Positions 24,756 through 32,770 of a stretch of DNA of 64,000 bases are shown piece after piece (position 1 is the stretch's first letter; the number at the start of each line of letters is the position of its first letter). Source of the stretch: Hephaestia caeni (lineage in GTDB: Bacteria; Pseudomonadota; Alphaproteobacteria; Sphingomonadales; Sphingomonadaceae); contig NZ_QXDC01000004.1 in the NCBI RefSeq assembly GCF_003550065.1, positions 372,001 through 436,000 on the forward strand, written 5' to 3'. The notes below the pieces were generated by a model. The model did not search any database. It was not told the origin of the DNA and saw only the letters and a list, made by a program, of their open reading frames with translations. The translations under genes were made by a program, and so were the position numbers.

Positions 24756-27707
24756 ATGACCAACACCAATATCGACGGAGCCGTCGGCATCCGCCGGAAG
24801 ATGCGCACGAAGCAGGTCATGCTGGCGGGCGCATCGAGCCTGCTCGCGCTTGCTTTTGCCGGTCAGGCAGCGGCGAAAGAACACCGCGCGCCGGCCCCCG
24901 CGGCCGACCAGCCCGCGCCCGCAACCCCCGTCGCCGCGTCGCCGCAAGACCAGGCGGCGCCGGACGCATCGCAGGAGACGATCGTCGTCACCGGCATCCG
25001 CGGTTCGCTGCAACGCAATCTCGACATCAAGCGCGACGCCGCCGGCGTCGTCGACGCGATCTCTTCGGAGGACATCGGCAAGTTCCCCGATTCGAACGTC
25101 GCCGCATCGCTGCAACGCCTGCCGGGCGTGTCGATCCAGCGCTCGGGATCGCGAGGCGAACCACAGGGCATCACCGTGCGCGGCTTCGGCGGCGATTTCA
25201 ACGAGACGCTCTACGACGGCCGCCGTATCTCGACCGCGACGGGTGGCCGCTCGGTCGATTTCAGCACCGTCGGCGCCGATTTCGTCGGCACGCTCAGCGT
25301 GCTCAAGACCCCCGACGTGTCGCTGTCGGCAAGCTCGATCGGCGCGACCGTCAACGTCGAATTTCCCAAACCCTTCGATCATCCGGGAATGCGCGTCGCG
25401 GTCACCGGGTCGGGCTCGTTGCAGGACGGCGCGGACAAGATCGCGCCGTCGATCGGCGCCTTGTTCAGCGACACCTTCGCCAACGATACGGTCGGCATCC
25501 TCGTCGACGCCATCTACACGCGCCACGATACGCAGACCAACCGCGTCTATGTGAGCGGCTGGCCCGGCGGCTATTATGCGCCGTGCCAGATGACGCCGTC
25601 GTGCACCGACGCGGAGCTGGCGGATAAATCGATCCCCGGCTTCTTCGAACAGCAATATGGCGCGACGCAGATCTACACCAAGGATGAGCGCATTGACGGC
25701 CGCATCGCGCTGCAATGGCATCCGTCCGAAGACGTGATGCTGACGCTCGACGACAATTATTCGCGCCAGAAGATCCGGTCGGATAATTTCGGCTACGGTA
25801 TCTGGTTCAATCAGGGCAGCCTGCGCAACGTCGATCTTGACGAGAACGGCACCGTGCTCGATTTCACCCAGGACGGCAGCCAGACCGATTTCACCGCTGG
25901 CACCGATCGCTCGTATCTCGAAACCAACCAGACCGGCCTCAACCTCAAATGGGATGCGACCGCGAACCTCAAGATCGAGGCCGATGCGAGCTACGCCAAG
26001 AGCTGGCTCAACCCCGATGGCCAACTCACCAGCGACAATGCCGATGTCGGCTATGGCTTCGGCATCGGCCCGGCGCTGGGCATCGCGATCAACGGCGACA
26101 GCTCCGACACGATTCCCGAATTGCACAATTACGGCGCCGGGGGTGACCCGGCGCGCTGGGCCGATACGTCGGTCATCGGATCGCACGTCACCGTTCGCCA
26201 GGCGCAGAAGAACACCGATGTCGTCAAGCAGGGTCGCCTGTCGGCCGAATGGAAACAGGACGATTTCGGCATCAAGTTCGGCGGCAGCTATCTGGAAGAC
26301 CACTACAAGTTCCAGCAGCGCAACACCTTCGCCAACAATTTCTGGCAGGCTTATGCGGGCTATGGCCCCGCGTCGGGCAGCGCGACCGGCGTCCCGATCC
26401 CGCCCGATCTGTTCACCGATACGGTCAGCACCAACGATTTCATCCCCGGTTTCTCGGGCGCGCTGCCACCGGTGCTGCTCAAGTTCGACGCGCGCGCCTA
26501 TCAGCAATATCTCGAAAGCCTCGGCAACCCGCAGACGCAGAATATTCCGGGCTTCAATTACACCGCGCCCGGTGTCGGCACGGCCTACACCGGCAGCTTC
26601 GATCTCGCGCTCGACAACGGTTCGATCCGCGACATCACCGAAAAGACCTGGGCCTTGTTCGTCCGCGCGAATTTCGAGACCGAGATCGCGGGCATGCCGT
26701 TCCACTTCAACGCCGGCCTGCGCGAGGAGAACACGCACCTCACCTCGGCCGGGTTCGGGCAGGTGCCGATCAACATCATCCAGAATGCCGGCGATCCGAC
26801 GCTGCTGACGGTGGTGTTGAGCGATCCGCAATCGGTATCGACCAAAAGCAACTATTCGTATCTGTTGCCCAGCGTCGATATGAAGCTCGAGCTGACCGAC
26901 AAGCTGCACCTGCGCTTCGATGCCTCGCGCACGCTCACCCGGCCGGGGCTCAACCTGCTGACACCGGTGGCGTCGGTGGGCACGGGCCAGCGCGTGGGGG
27001 CGCTGACCGCGAGCGGCGGCAGCCCGGCGCTCAAGCCCTATCTTTCGGACAATTTCGATATCGCGGCCGAATGGTATTACCAGCCGAACTCCTATGCCTC
27101 GATCGACTTTTTCCTGAAGAACGTCTCCAACTTCATCGTCGGCGGCACCCAGCGGCAGACGATCAACGGCGTGATCGATCCGACCACCGGCCAGCCGGCG
27201 GTGTTCAGCGTGACCCAGCAGGTCAATGGTCCCGAGGCGACCGTGCGCGGCGTCGAACTCGCCTGGCAGCATGTATTCGGCAACAGCGGCTTCGGCTTCA
27301 ACGCCAACGCCACCTTCGTCGAAACCAACAAGCCGTTCGATCCGGAGAACATCTCGACCAGCGGCTTCGCGGTGACCGGCCTCGCCAATTCGGCCAACCT
27401 CGTCGCCTTCTACGACAAGAACGGCTTCGAGGCGCGTGTCGCGCTCAATCACCGCGAGGAATATCTGCGCCAGTTCGGGCAGAACCAGAATACCGGCGCG
27501 TTCGGTTCCGAACCGACCTTCGAGAACCCCAACCTGCAAATCGACTTCAGCACGAGCTATCAGCTCACCAGGCAGGTCAACGTGTTCTTCGAGGCGCTGA
27601 ACCTGACCAATGAGGTCCAGAGCACGCACGGGCGATACAGCAACCAATTGCTCGACGTGTTCGCCTACGGGCGGCGCTTCACCGCCGGCGCGCGTTTCCG
27701 CTTCTGA
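24756..27707 (+). CDS. TonB-dependent outer-membrane receptor
   Basis: A 983-residue receptor with a long N-terminus and signal region (VMLAGASSLLALAFAGQAAA), a plug domain starting at ETIVVTGIRGSLQRNLDIK and including DIGKFPDSNVAASLQRLPGV and GITVRGFGGDFNETLYDGRR, and a 22-strand barrel ending in GRRFTAGARFRF with the C-terminal Phe. The plug type is the large carbohydrate-linked class common in Caulobacter and sphingomonads. It probably imports sulfated or desulfated oligosaccharides produced by this locus. The ATG at 24756 is preceded by GGAGAGGAT. It is followed 62 bp later by the flavin halogenase-like gene. Confidence 0.93.
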   Translation: MTNTNIDGAVGIRRKMRTKQVMLAGASSLLALAFAGQAAAKEHRAPAPAADQPAPATPVAASPQDQAAPDASQETIVVTGIRGSLQRNLDIKRDAAGVVDAISSEDIGKFPDSNVAASLQRLPGVSIQRSGSRGEPQGITVRGFGGDFNETLYDGRRISTATGGRSVDFSTVGADFVGTLSVLKTPDVSLSASSIGATVNVEFPKPFDHPGMRVAVTGSGSLQDGADKIAPSIGALFSDTFANDTVGILVDAIYTRHDTQTNRVYVSGWPGGYYAPCQMTPSCTDAELADKSIPGFFEQQYGATQIYTKDERIDGRIALQWHPSEDVMLTLDDNYSRQKIRSDNFGYGIWFNQGSLRNVDLDENGTVLDFTQDGSQTDFTAGTDRSYLETNQTGLNLKWDATANLKIEADASYAKSWLNPDGQLTSDNADVGYGFGIGPALGIAINGDSSDTIPELHNYGAGGDPARWADTSVIGSHVTVRQAQKNTDVVKQGRLSAEWKQDDFGIKFGGSYLEDHYKFQQRNTFANNFWQAYAGYGPASGSATGVPIPPDLFTDTVSTNDFIPGFSGALPPVLLKFDARAYQQYLESLGNPQTQNIPGFNYTAPGVGTAYTGSFDLALDNGSIRDITEKTWALFVRANFETEIAGMPFHFNAGLREENTHLTSAGFGQVPINIIQNAGDPTLLTVVLSDPQSVSTKSNYSYLLPSVDMKLELTDKLHLRFDASRTLTRPGLNLLTPVASVGTGQRVGALTASGGSPALKPYLSDNFDIAAEWYYQPNSYASIDFFLKNVSNFIVGGTQRQTINGVIDPTTGQPAVFSVTQQVNGPEATVRGVELAWQHVFGNSGFGFNANATFVETNKPFDPENISTSGFAVTGLANSANLVAFYDKNGFEARVALNHREEYLRQFGQNQNTGAFGSEPTFENPNLQIDFSTSYQLTRQVNVFFEALNLTNEVQSTHGRYSNQLLDVFAYGRRFTAGARFRF

Positions 27708-27769
27708 TCGTTTCCTTCTGCCGGGGGTGTTGCATTGACATCCCCGGCACCTTGTTATTGCCTTGGTCC

Positions 27770-29314
27770 ATGACACACCCGGTCAAGAAAATCGTAATCG
27801 TCGGCGGCGGCACCGCCGGGTGGCTGACAGCGGGCGTCATCGCCGCGAAACATCGCAGCCGGATGCCCGGCGGCTTTTCGATCACGCTCGTCGAATCGCC
27901 CAATATTCCCACCGCCGGCGTCGGCGAGGGCACCTGGCCGACGCTGCGCGCGACGCTGGCGCGGATGGGTGTTTCGGAAACCGAGCTGTTCCGCACCGCC
28001 GACGCGGCGTTCAAGCAAGGCGCGCAATTCGCCCGCTGGACGACCGGCGCCGACGACGACGCTTATTACCACCCGCTGATGCTCCCGCAGAGCTTTTCGC
28101 AGCTCAATCTGGTGCCGCACTGGCTGACATCCGGCGAGGGTGAAAGTTTTTGCGATGCGGTCTGCCCGCAGGGGCGGTTGTGCGAGGACGGGCTCGCGCC
28201 CAAGACGATCGCGACGCCCGAATATGAAGCGCTGGCGAACTATGCCTATCACCTCGACGCGGGCAAGTTCGCCCCCTTCCTCCAGCGGCATTGCTGCGAC
28301 GTTCTGGGCGTGCGCCATGTGCTCGCCGACGTCCGCCGCGTGGCGATGGCCGAGAACGGCGACATCCGCGCCATCGTCACCGAACAGGCCGGCGAGATCG
28401 AGGGTGATCTGTTCGTCGATTGCACGGGCTTTCGCTCGATCCTGCTCGGCGAGGCACTGGGCGTCGCGTTCAAGGACTGCAACGACGTCCTGTTCTGCGA
28501 TCGCGCGCTGGCGGTGCAGATCCCCTACGCCAGCGAGATCAGCCCGATTGCGTCGCACACCATCTCCACCGCGCAATCGTGCGGCTGGATCTGGGATATC
28601 GGCCTGCCCGAGCGGCGCGGCACCGGCCACGCTTATTCGAGCAGCCACATTTCGGACGACGCGGCAGAGGCCGAACTGCGCGCCTATATCGGGCCGGCAG
28701 CCGACGGCCTGACGGTGCGGCGCATCAAATTCCGTTCGGGCCACCGCGAGACCTTCTGGAAGCGCAATTGTGTCGCGGTCGGGCTGGCGGCGGGCTTTCT
28801 CGAACCGCTCGAATCGTCGGCGATCGTGCTCACCGAATTGTCCGCCAAGATGATCGCCGAGCAATTGCCCGTCTGCCGCGAGGTGATGGACGTGATCGCC
28901 GCGCGCTTCAACGCCACGACGCACTATCGCTGGGGACGGATCATCGATTTCCTCAAGCTGCATTATGTCCTCACCCGGCGCGAGGACACCGCCTTCTGGC
29001 GCGACAATGTGCGCCCCGAGACGATCCCCGATCGGCTCAAGGAACTGCTGCTGCTGTGGCGCTATCAATCGCCCTGGTTCCACGACGAATTCGATCGTGT
29101 CGAAGAGGTGTTTCCCGCCGCGAGCTATCAATATGTCCTCTACGGCATGGGATACGGGACCGAGGTCGAACCCGACGCGGTTGCCGGCGATGCGCGCATG
29201 GCGGAACGCGCGATGCGTGAGAACATGCGCCAGACCGAGCGGTTGCGCGCCGGACTTCCCCGCCACCGCGACCTCATCCGAAAGATCCACGAACACGGCC
29301 TGCAACCGGTCTGA
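27770..29314 (+). CDS. Tryptophan halogenase-family flavoprotein
   Basis: A 514-residue FAD protein of the flavin-dependent tryptophan halogenase family. The FAD motif is IVIVGGGTAGWLTAG, followed by GVGEGTWPTLR. The residue matching the catalytic lysine of PrnA is Lys82 (AAFKQGAQFARW), and the FLEPLESS block with the catalytic Glu is present. The WxWxIP signature is altered to WIWDIG. Members of this branch sit beside TonB receptors and their true reaction is unknown; the neighbours do not suggest natural-product synthesis. The ATG at 27770 is used; its ribosome site is weak, so coupling to the receptor mRNA is likely. Confidence 0.85.
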   Translation: MTHPVKKIVIVGGGTAGWLTAGVIAAKHRSRMPGGFSITLVESPNIPTAGVGEGTWPTLRATLARMGVSETELFRTADAAFKQGAQFARWTTGADDDAYYHPLMLPQSFSQLNLVPHWLTSGEGESFCDAVCPQGRLCEDGLAPKTIATPEYEALANYAYHLDAGKFAPFLQRHCCDVLGVRHVLADVRRVAMAENGDIRAIVTEQAGEIEGDLFVDCTGFRSILLGEALGVAFKDCNDVLFCDRALAVQIPYASEISPIASHTISTAQSCGWIWDIGLPERRGTGHAYSSSHISDDAAEAELRAYIGPAADGLTVRRIKFRSGHRETFWKRNCVAVGLAAGFLEPLESSAIVLTELSAKMIAEQLPVCREVMDVIAARFNATTHYRWGRIIDFLKLHYVLTRREDTAFWRDNVRPETIPDRLKELLLLWRYQSPWFHDEFDRVEEVFPAASYQYVLYGMGYGTEVEPDAVAGDARMAERAMRENMRQTERLRAGLPRHRDLIRKIHEHGLQPV

Positions 29315-29352
29315 GAGTTTGATTCGAATTCGGTGCGCATAAGGGGGAAACG

Positions 29353-31290
29353 ATGCGGCTGATGAGCACTCACTGGGCGATCGCGCTCGCTTGCCTCGCA
29401 GCATCGCCGGCCTTCGCCTCGCCGACGCTCGACGGCATCGTCGGCGATCACGCCGTGCTCCAGCGCGGCGAGCCGATCGTGCTCGCCGGCGCCGCCGCAC
29501 CGGGCGAGGAAATCACGATCAGTCTCGCGGGCGAAACCGTCACCACCACCGCCGATGGGCGGGGCCGCTTCGCCGCCACGCTCGGCGCGTTGCCCGCGGG
29601 CGGCCCGTACGACCTGATCGTCGCTGCGAAGAGCGGCCTCGTCACTGTGCGCGACGTGCTGATCGGCGATGTCTATCTGTGCTCCGGCCAGAGCAATATG
29701 GAGATGTCGGTCGAACGCTCGCAGAACAGCGGCCAGGCGCTGGGCGCGGCGGACGACAAGCTCCGCCTGCTGACCGTGGGCAAAGCGACCGCGCTCACCC
29801 CGCAAGCCGCGTTCGCGACCAAGCCCGCGTGGACAGCCGCCGCCCCGGAAAGCGTCGCCCCCTTTTCGGCCGCCTGCTTTTATATGGTCCAGGCGCTGCG
29901 CGAGACCAGCAAGGTGCCGATCGGCGCGATCCATGCGAGTTGGGGCGGCTCGCGCATCTCGGCCTGGCTCACCCCCGAAGGCTTGCGCGAGGCCGGCATG
30001 GGCAAGGAACTGGAGACGCTGCGCCTCTACGCGCATGATACCACCGCCGCGACCGCGGCCGCGAGCAAGGCGTGGGAGCAATGGTGGCGCGGGCATTCGG
30101 GCGATGCCGTGGGGCACGAGCCCTGGCAGACGAATACCGCGATCGACTGGAAACCCGTGCCCAGAATCGCGCCGTTCAACGATTGGGGCGTCCCCGAACT
30201 CGTCGACTATATCGGCATGGTGTGGTTCCGTAAGGACGTGACGGTAAGCGCCGCCCAGGCGCGCCAGCAGGCGGTGCTCGCGATCGGCCCGGTCGACGAT
30301 GCCGATCGCACCTGGGTCAACGGCGTCGCGGTGGGCGGCAACGGCAACCCCGGCGAACCGCGCACCTATTTCGTGCCCGCGGGAACGCTCGTCGCGGGGG
30401 CCAACACGATCACCGTCAACGCCGACAACGTCTATGCCAAGGGCGGGATGAGCGGCCCGGCAGCAGCGATGCGGCTGCTCTTCGCCGACGGCAGCATCGT
30501 CCCCCTCGGCAAGGGGTGGCGCTATGCGATCGGCGGGCGTCCGATGACCAACACCCCGCGCTCGCCCTGGGATGCGATCAACGGCGCCGGCACGCTCTAC
30601 AATGCGATGATCGCGCCGCTGGGGCCGATCGGGCTCGCCGGCGTCGCGTGGTATCAAGGCGAATCGGATACCGGCCTGCCAGGCTATGGCGATCGGCTGC
30701 GCGCGCTGATGCAGGGATGGCGGCATCAGGCGGGGCGCCCCGCCCTGCCCTTCGCAATCGCCCAGATCTCGGCCTATGGCGCCACCGCCGCGCACCCCGT
30801 CGAGAGCGACTGGGCCAAGCTGCGCGACATTCAACGCCAAGCGGCTGAAGCCGACGGGCACGTCGCAATTGCGGTAACGATCGATCTCGGCGATCCGCTC
30901 GACATCCATCCGGGCGAGAAGCACGAGGTCGGGCAACGGCTCGCACGGGCAATGCGCGCGTTGGCATTGGGGGACGGCGACGCCCCTTCTGGCCCGCGCG
31001 TCACAACGGCGCACCGGGCGCCGGACGGCAATGTCATCCTCGGCTTCACCGACGTCACGGGCGCACTCGAAGCGCGCGGCAGCGACCGTCCGATCGGTTT
31101 CGAGCTATGCGGTAACATCCCGGGAAGCTGCCGCTATGCCACCGCTTCACTGACGGCAGCCCACGTAACCCTCGCAGCCGACGGCAGGCCGGCCACGCGC
31201 GTGCGCTACGCATGGGCGGACAGCCCGACGATCAACCTGTTCGATAAGGCGGGCCTCCCCGCCGGCCCGTTCGAGGTCGCTATCCAATAG
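29353..31290 (+). CDS. Secreted sialate O-acetylesterase-like carbohydrate esterase
   Basis: A 645-residue SGNH-type esterase with a signal peptide (residues 1-22). The nucleophile block is YLCSGQSNMEMS with Ser114, and the DxxH partner is LDIHPGEKHEVG; GVAWYQGESDTG is also typical. An inserted beta-galactosidase-like jelly-roll lies in the middle (about residues 290-385), as in other sialate O-acetylesterase proteins. It removes acetyl groups from sugars, giving the sulfatases and glycosidases access to the polymer. It ends 5 bp before a strong hairpin and is the last host gene before the prophage. Confidence 0.88.
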   Translation: MRLMSTHWAIALACLAASPAFASPTLDGIVGDHAVLQRGEPIVLAGAAAPGEEITISLAGETVTTTADGRGRFAATLGALPAGGPYDLIVAAKSGLVTVRDVLIGDVYLCSGQSNMEMSVERSQNSGQALGAADDKLRLLTVGKATALTPQAAFATKPAWTAAAPESVAPFSAACFYMVQALRETSKVPIGAIHASWGGSRISAWLTPEGLREAGMGKELETLRLYAHDTTAATAAASKAWEQWWRGHSGDAVGHEPWQTNTAIDWKPVPRIAPFNDWGVPELVDYIGMVWFRKDVTVSAAQARQQAVLAIGPVDDADRTWVNGVAVGGNGNPGEPRTYFVPAGTLVAGANTITVNADNVYAKGGMSGPAAAMRLLFADGSIVPLGKGWRYAIGGRPMTNTPRSPWDAINGAGTLYNAMIAPLGPIGLAGVAWYQGESDTGLPGYGDRLRALMQGWRHQAGRPALPFAIAQISAYGATAAHPVESDWAKLRDIQRQAAEADGHVAIAVTIDLGDPLDIHPGEKHEVGQRLARAMRALALGDGDAPSGPRVTTAHRAPDGNVILGFTDVTGALEARGSDRPIGFELCGNIPGSCRYATASLTAAHVTLAADGRPATRVRYAWADSPTINLFDKAGLPAGPFEVAIQ

Positions 31291-31294
31291 GGAT

Positions 31295-31341
31295 CGGCAT
31301 TCGGTGGCCGCATCCGTCGAAGATGCGGCCACCGAATGCCG
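31295..31341. terminator. Strong hairpin after the esterase gene
   Basis: A perfect 20-bp stem (31295-31314 with 31322-31341) around the 7-nt loop CGTCGAA starts 5 bp past the esterase stop. There is no U-tract, but stem stability and position make it the likely terminator of the TonB-halogenase-esterase operon. Confidence 0.7.
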
Positions 31342-31342
31342 C

Positions 31343-31370
31343 TTGACAGACACGCGCAAACATAAGAATT
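31343..31370 (+). promoter_or_regulatory. tRNA-Gly promoter
   Basis: TTGACA (31343-31348), a 16-bp gap and AGAATT (31365-31370) precede the tRNA 5' end by 10 bp. The -35 box is perfect. It now reads into the prophage end. Confidence 0.5.
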
Positions 31371-31380
31371 CCGCCGCATT

Positions 31381-31419
31381 GCGGGTGTAGCTCAATGGTA
31401 GAGCAGAAGCTTCCCAAGC
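31381..31419 (+). tRNA. tRNA-Gly(CCC), 5' half only; left prophage junction
   Basis: The 39 bases from GCGGGTGTAGCTCAATGGTA through TTCCCAAGC form the acceptor 5' strand, D arm and anticodon arm of a tRNA-Gly; the loop TTCCCAA gives anticodon CCC. The expected variable loop, T arm (GGTTCGA) and acceptor 3' strand do not follow. The next bases (ATGGTACGCC...) are unrelated, and no T arm is found in the following few hundred bases. The gene therefore appears split by the prophage in or next to the anticodon arm. The 3' half should lie at the far end of the element, outside the window. Confidence 0.75.
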
Positions 31420-31502
31420 ATGGTACGCCGCGCGATCTCTGCGGGTTACGCTGCAAAACGCACTGATTTTTTATCGTTTCTCGTCAAAGGCATAGGAAAC
31501 GG

Positions 31503-31640
31503 GTGCAAAACAAATTCCCCCTCGATCATGCCGCCGTGGCGAGAGATCGCGAGCCGTCTCGATCAGCTTCGATCGGGCTCTACGTCGAGGCCGGGCTGAT
31601 CGTGGGGCTGATGCTATTCGGCGCTTATTCGGCGCTCTGA
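31503..31640 (+). CDS. Possible 45-residue single-helix membrane protein
   Basis: A GTG-initiated 45-codon ORF in the 440-bp stretch between the broken tRNA and the small-gene operon. The second half, SIGLYVEAGLIVGLMLFGAY, is a plausible membrane helix. No good ribosome binding site is seen, so it may be chance. The rest of this stretch holds only the promoter region described next. Confidence 0.25.
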   Translation: MQNKFPLDHAAVARDREPSRSASIGLYVEAGLIVGLMLFGAYSAL

Positions 31641-31747
31641 TCGACAATCACGATGATCCCCGGCCGCCGCCGCTTGGTCAAAGCCGGTCCATGCGCGAAA
31701 CGCGCGGGCAATGCGGGATTGCTGTTTAAGGTCCATAATCAAGCCAT

Positions 31748-31776
31748 AACCGCATCTTTTTTGCGGTTCAACCGCA
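31748..31776. promoter_or_regulatory. AACCGCA repeats upstream of the small-gene operon
   Basis: AACCGCA (31748-31754) and TGCGGTT (31762-31768) form an inverted repeat with a 7-nt gap, and a third AACCGCA follows at 31770-31776. They lie just upstream of the operon promoter and could be a second regulator site. Confidence 0.4.
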
Positions 31777-31783
31777 TTTTCTC

Positions 31784-31812
31784 TTGCAATGTCCGAAATA
31801 CGGACATATACA
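31784..31812 (+). promoter_or_regulatory. Promoter with an operator filling its spacer
   Basis: TTGCAA (-35, 31784-31789) and TATACA (-10, 31807-31812) are separated by exactly 17 bp, and that spacer is the perfect inverted repeat TGTCCG-AAATA-CGGACA. A dimeric repressor bound there would block polymerase. The first gene starts 50 bp downstream. This is the arrangement seen for Aca-autorepressed anti-CRISPR promoters; the operon's last gene encodes an Aca2-like protein. Confidence 0.75.
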
Positions 31813-31862
31813 GGTTTCATCGGCGGGCGATGATGCAAGCCGATCTCTGATGGAGACACGAA

Positions 31863-32204
31863 ATGGCCAGGTTTCAAAAACTCAACGATGCACTCGCCCG
31901 CATGGAAGCCCGCCTCGACGAACTGGAGGCGCAAGGCGTTGACATCACGAAACTCCCAAAAACGAACAGCCCTCTCGCGCGTAAGATCAAAGCCGCCAGC
32001 CGCCGCGAGCGCGAACGCTTTGTTGTAAGGCAGGAGCGTGGCGTGGCTGCCGCGGCGACTGCGGCGACGGCGTTTTTCATCGGGCAGGCCGTCCGGTGCC
32101 GCCGCGGCGAAGGCAAGGTGGTCGAGGTCGCGCCGAACGCTATCAGCATCGATCTCAACGGCTCGGTCATCTGGATCACGCCGACGATGGTTCAGGCACT
32201 TTGA
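31863..32204 (+). CDS. Small prophage protein of unknown function, candidate anti-defence gene 1
   Basis: A 113-residue protein, first in the rightward operon. Residues 1-30 are predicted to be a coiled coil (FQKLNDALARMEARLDELEA), residues 37-60 are strongly basic (KIKAASRRERERFVVRQERG), and the C-terminal 40 residues form an SH3-like beta-rich part (GQAVRCRRGEGKVVEVAPNA, ISIDLNGSVIWIT). I do not recognise the family. A GGAG site precedes the ATG. Its place at the head of an operon closed by an Aca2-like regulator makes it a candidate anti-CRISPR or other anti-defence protein; this is inference from context only. Confidence 0.75.
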   Translation: MARFQKLNDALARMEARLDELEAQGVDITKLPKTNSPLARKIKAASRRERERFVVRQERGVAAAATAATAFFIGQAVRCRRGEGKVVEVAPNAISIDLNGSVIWITPTMVQAL

Positions 32205-32218
32205 GGGAGGTCTGCACA

Positions 32219-32434
32219 ATGATCGACTTCGCCAAAACCTATGATCTGCTTGCCGCGCATCGCAACAACATCGATGAAATGGACGTTCGCTTCGCCACCG
32301 CTGACCTTATGGCCGCGATCGCGCGCGATGTCCGCGATGGCGAGCTTCCTCACTTTTCGGAAGATGACCAAGACGATTTCAGCACCTCGTTCACCGGCTA
32401 TGCGCGGCATCGCGGCCTGCTGGCCCTCGCCTGA
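32219..32434 (+). CDS. Small acidic prophage protein, candidate anti-defence gene 2
   Basis: A 71-residue acidic protein (FAKTYDLLAAHRNNIDEMDV, DGELPHFSEDDQDDFSTSF), probably helical. It starts 14 bp after the first gene with a GGGAGG site. No family is recognised. Small acidic proteins are frequent among anti-CRISPRs because they mimic DNA or RNA, but sequence alone does not show it. Confidence 0.7.
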   Translation: MIDFAKTYDLLAAHRNNIDEMDVRFATADLMAAIARDVRDGELPHFSEDDQDDFSTSFTGYARHRGLLALA

Positions 32435-32770
32435 ATGAAGGGCAGCATCAACAGAACGCAGAACACCCGCCTCGGGGTCAAGCTCGCGGCGGGTGGAACC
32501 GGTTGGGCGCTTATCCTGCGTGAACGCCCACGGCGTGTCAGCACGAAAAATGGTGATCCGCTCGACCTGGCCAGAGCGGCGGCGATAGCCTGGAATGCGC
32601 GAGAGGACGGACCATTCACGATGTGGAGCTATCTCAACGACGACGCCTTCGCGCAATCAATCGCGGCGCGCGATGGAATGACCCGCGAAGCGCACATCGT
32701 CCAGGTCAACCGCATCGCCGCGCAGCTCGCCGGCGAAGGCTTTCACGTCACGATTTGCGAGGTAGAATGA
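32435..32770 (+). CDS. Small prophage protein, candidate anti-defence gene 3
   Basis: A 111-residue protein whose ATG immediately follows the stop of the previous gene. Residues 10-45 look beta-rich and basic (LGVKLAAGGTGWALILRERP), the rest helical (DGMTREAHIVQVNRIAAQLA). The unknown fold and tight coupling place it in the same transcription unit. Its stop overlaps the start of the Aca2-like gene (ATGA). Confidence 0.7.
   Translation: MKGSINRTQNTRLGVKLAAGGTGWALILRERPRRVSTKNGDPLDLARAAAIAWNAREDGPFTMWSYLNDDAFAQSIAARDGMTREAHIVQVNRIAAQLAGEGFHVTICEVE

Noticed and set aside
24735..27776. 1013-codon leftward frame opposite the TonB receptor
   Set aside because: No signal, plug or known motif; the opposite strand encodes a complete TonB receptor.
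31653..31850. 65-codon rightward ORF upstream of the small-gene operon
   Set aside because: It runs through the promoter and both inverted repeats and has no ribosome binding site.
31381..31862. Group I intron in the tRNA-Gly anticodon loop
   Set aside because: Such introns are known in alphaproteobacterial tRNAs, but no 3' half of the tRNA (T arm, acceptor strand) follows in the next few hundred bases, and phage genes do.
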